Shown in pieces: positions 63,564 through 64,000 of a stretch of 64,000 nt of DNA (position 1 is the stretch's first letter; every line of letters begins with the position of its first letter). The DNA is from Bacteroidota bacterium (GTDB lineage: Bacteria; Bacteroidota; Bacteroidia; B-17B0; Aurantibacillaceae): the NCBI GenBank assembly GCA_016708845.1, contig JADJFB010000009.1, positions 186,001 through 250,000 of the forward strand. The letters run 5' to 3'. Made by a program: the position numbers and the translations under genes. Below the pieces are notes generated by a model. The model was not told where the DNA came from, did not search any database, and worked only from the letters and a program-made list of their open reading frames with translations.

Positions 63564-64000
63564 ATGAAAAAAATAACTTTATTTACAATCGCATTAGTAA
63601 GTGCTATTTTATTCCATAATAAAATTTTAGCACAAGACAATTCAGCATTTGACAAAGGAACCGTGGTAGCAACCGCAGGTTATGGCTTTCCTGATTTTTA
63701 CAGAACAAGTTTGAGAGTTTCTTATAATGCATACAGTTCTCGTAGCGTTAGAGGTTTTGGTCCAATCATCTTAAAAGGAGATTACGGTATTGTAAAATTC
63801 AAATGGGGTCATTCAGTTGGAGCAGGAATTGTAATTGGCTATAGTAATACACGTGTAAACTATACCTATATAGAAACAAAATGGAATAATGGAAACGGTT
63901 GGAATAATTACACTTATAGCCAAACAGACAACTACCAAACAATTACAATTGGTGCTAGAGGGTCGTACCATTTTTTCACAAAAGAGAAAGTTGATTGCTA
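63564..64000 (+). CDS. Outer-membrane-type beta-barrel protein, cut by window end (partial)
   Basis: An ATG at 63564, 19 bases after the mreB stop, opens a frame that stays open to the window edge (145 codons). It starts with a signal peptide (MKKITLFTIALVSAILFHNK ending at LAQ). The mature part alternates strands typical of a small outer membrane barrel: GTVVATAGYGFPDFYRTSL, HSVGAGIVIGYSNTRVNYTY and NYQTITIGARGSYHFF. It resembles general outer membrane beta-barrel proteins of Bacteroidota. Specific function unknown. Confidence 0.75.
   Translation, partial: MKKITLFTIALVSAILFHNKILAQDNSAFDKGTVVATAGYGFPDFYRTSLRVSYNAYSSRSVRGFGPIILKGDYGIVKFKWGHSVGAGIVIGYSNTRVNYTYIETKWNNGNGWNNYTYSQTDNYQTITIGARGSYHFFTKEKVDC

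Overview
The window comes from a low-GC Bacteroidota chromosome, most likely Flavobacteriales or a near relative. The evidence is two giant type IX secretion system (T9SS) cargo proteins with gliding-motility-type C-terminal domains, two PorP/SprF partners, the gliding ABC protein GldA, BshA of bacillithiol synthesis, and repeated Bacteroidota -7 boxes (TAnnTTTG). No rRNA, tRNA, CRISPR array, phage or transposase was seen.

Layout. 1-6.4 kb: the C-terminally cut end of an unknown exported protein, a SAM methyltransferase, a GT-C type membrane glycosyltransferase coupled to a two-domain methyltransferase, and a sodium:solute symporter. 6.6-16.9 kb: an OlsB/GlsB-like acyltransferase, the GTPase EngB, a small unknown protein, an M16 peptidase, BshA, a T9SS type A cargo protein, a C45 autoproteolytic hydrolase and a lipoprotein. 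17-23.7 kb: a TetR / TolC / membrane fusion protein / RND efflux operon on the minus strand. 23.86-43.03 kb: one unbroken 19.2 kb plus-strand operon encoding giant adhesin-like protein, PorP/SprF, second giant adhesin-like protein, PorP/SprF, and a PorE-like OmpA protein. It starts at a strong promoter and ends at a terminator. 43.1-50.6 kb: RsgA, GldA, an aldehyde dehydrogenase, an aldo/keto reductase, a CaiB-type CoA transferase, an unknown protein and PurT. 50.7-55.2 kb: a SpoIIE-type phosphatase, a GNAT protein, GatC, PlsC, an ABC ATPase, a SixA-like phosphatase and small proteins. 55.2-64 kb: an amino acid permease, membrane and GNAT proteins, a four-helix-bundle protein, a PD40 protein, PAP2, PurH, MreB and a cut-off outer-membrane-type protein.

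The system most worth attention is the 19 kb adhesin operon. Two paralogous 2,478- and 2,566-residue proteins share an IgGFc-binding-like head, 19 and 20 tandem 89-residue units with two cysteines each, three PKD-type domains and a type B T9SS sorting domain. Each is followed at once by its own PorP/SprF protein, and the operon closes with a protein of PorE-like architecture. It reads as a self-contained surface filament module with its own outer-membrane attachment parts; function is inferred.

The second striking feature is damage. At least 16 frameshifts or stops break otherwise well-preserved genes, concentrated between 1.5 and 23.5 kb (every gene of the efflux operon is hit) with three more at 47.4, 52.1 and 54.1 kb. 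The 19 kb adhesin operon and the last 9 kb are clean. Most lesions are one-base changes, many in short homopolymers, so assembly error must be excluded before calling these genes dead.
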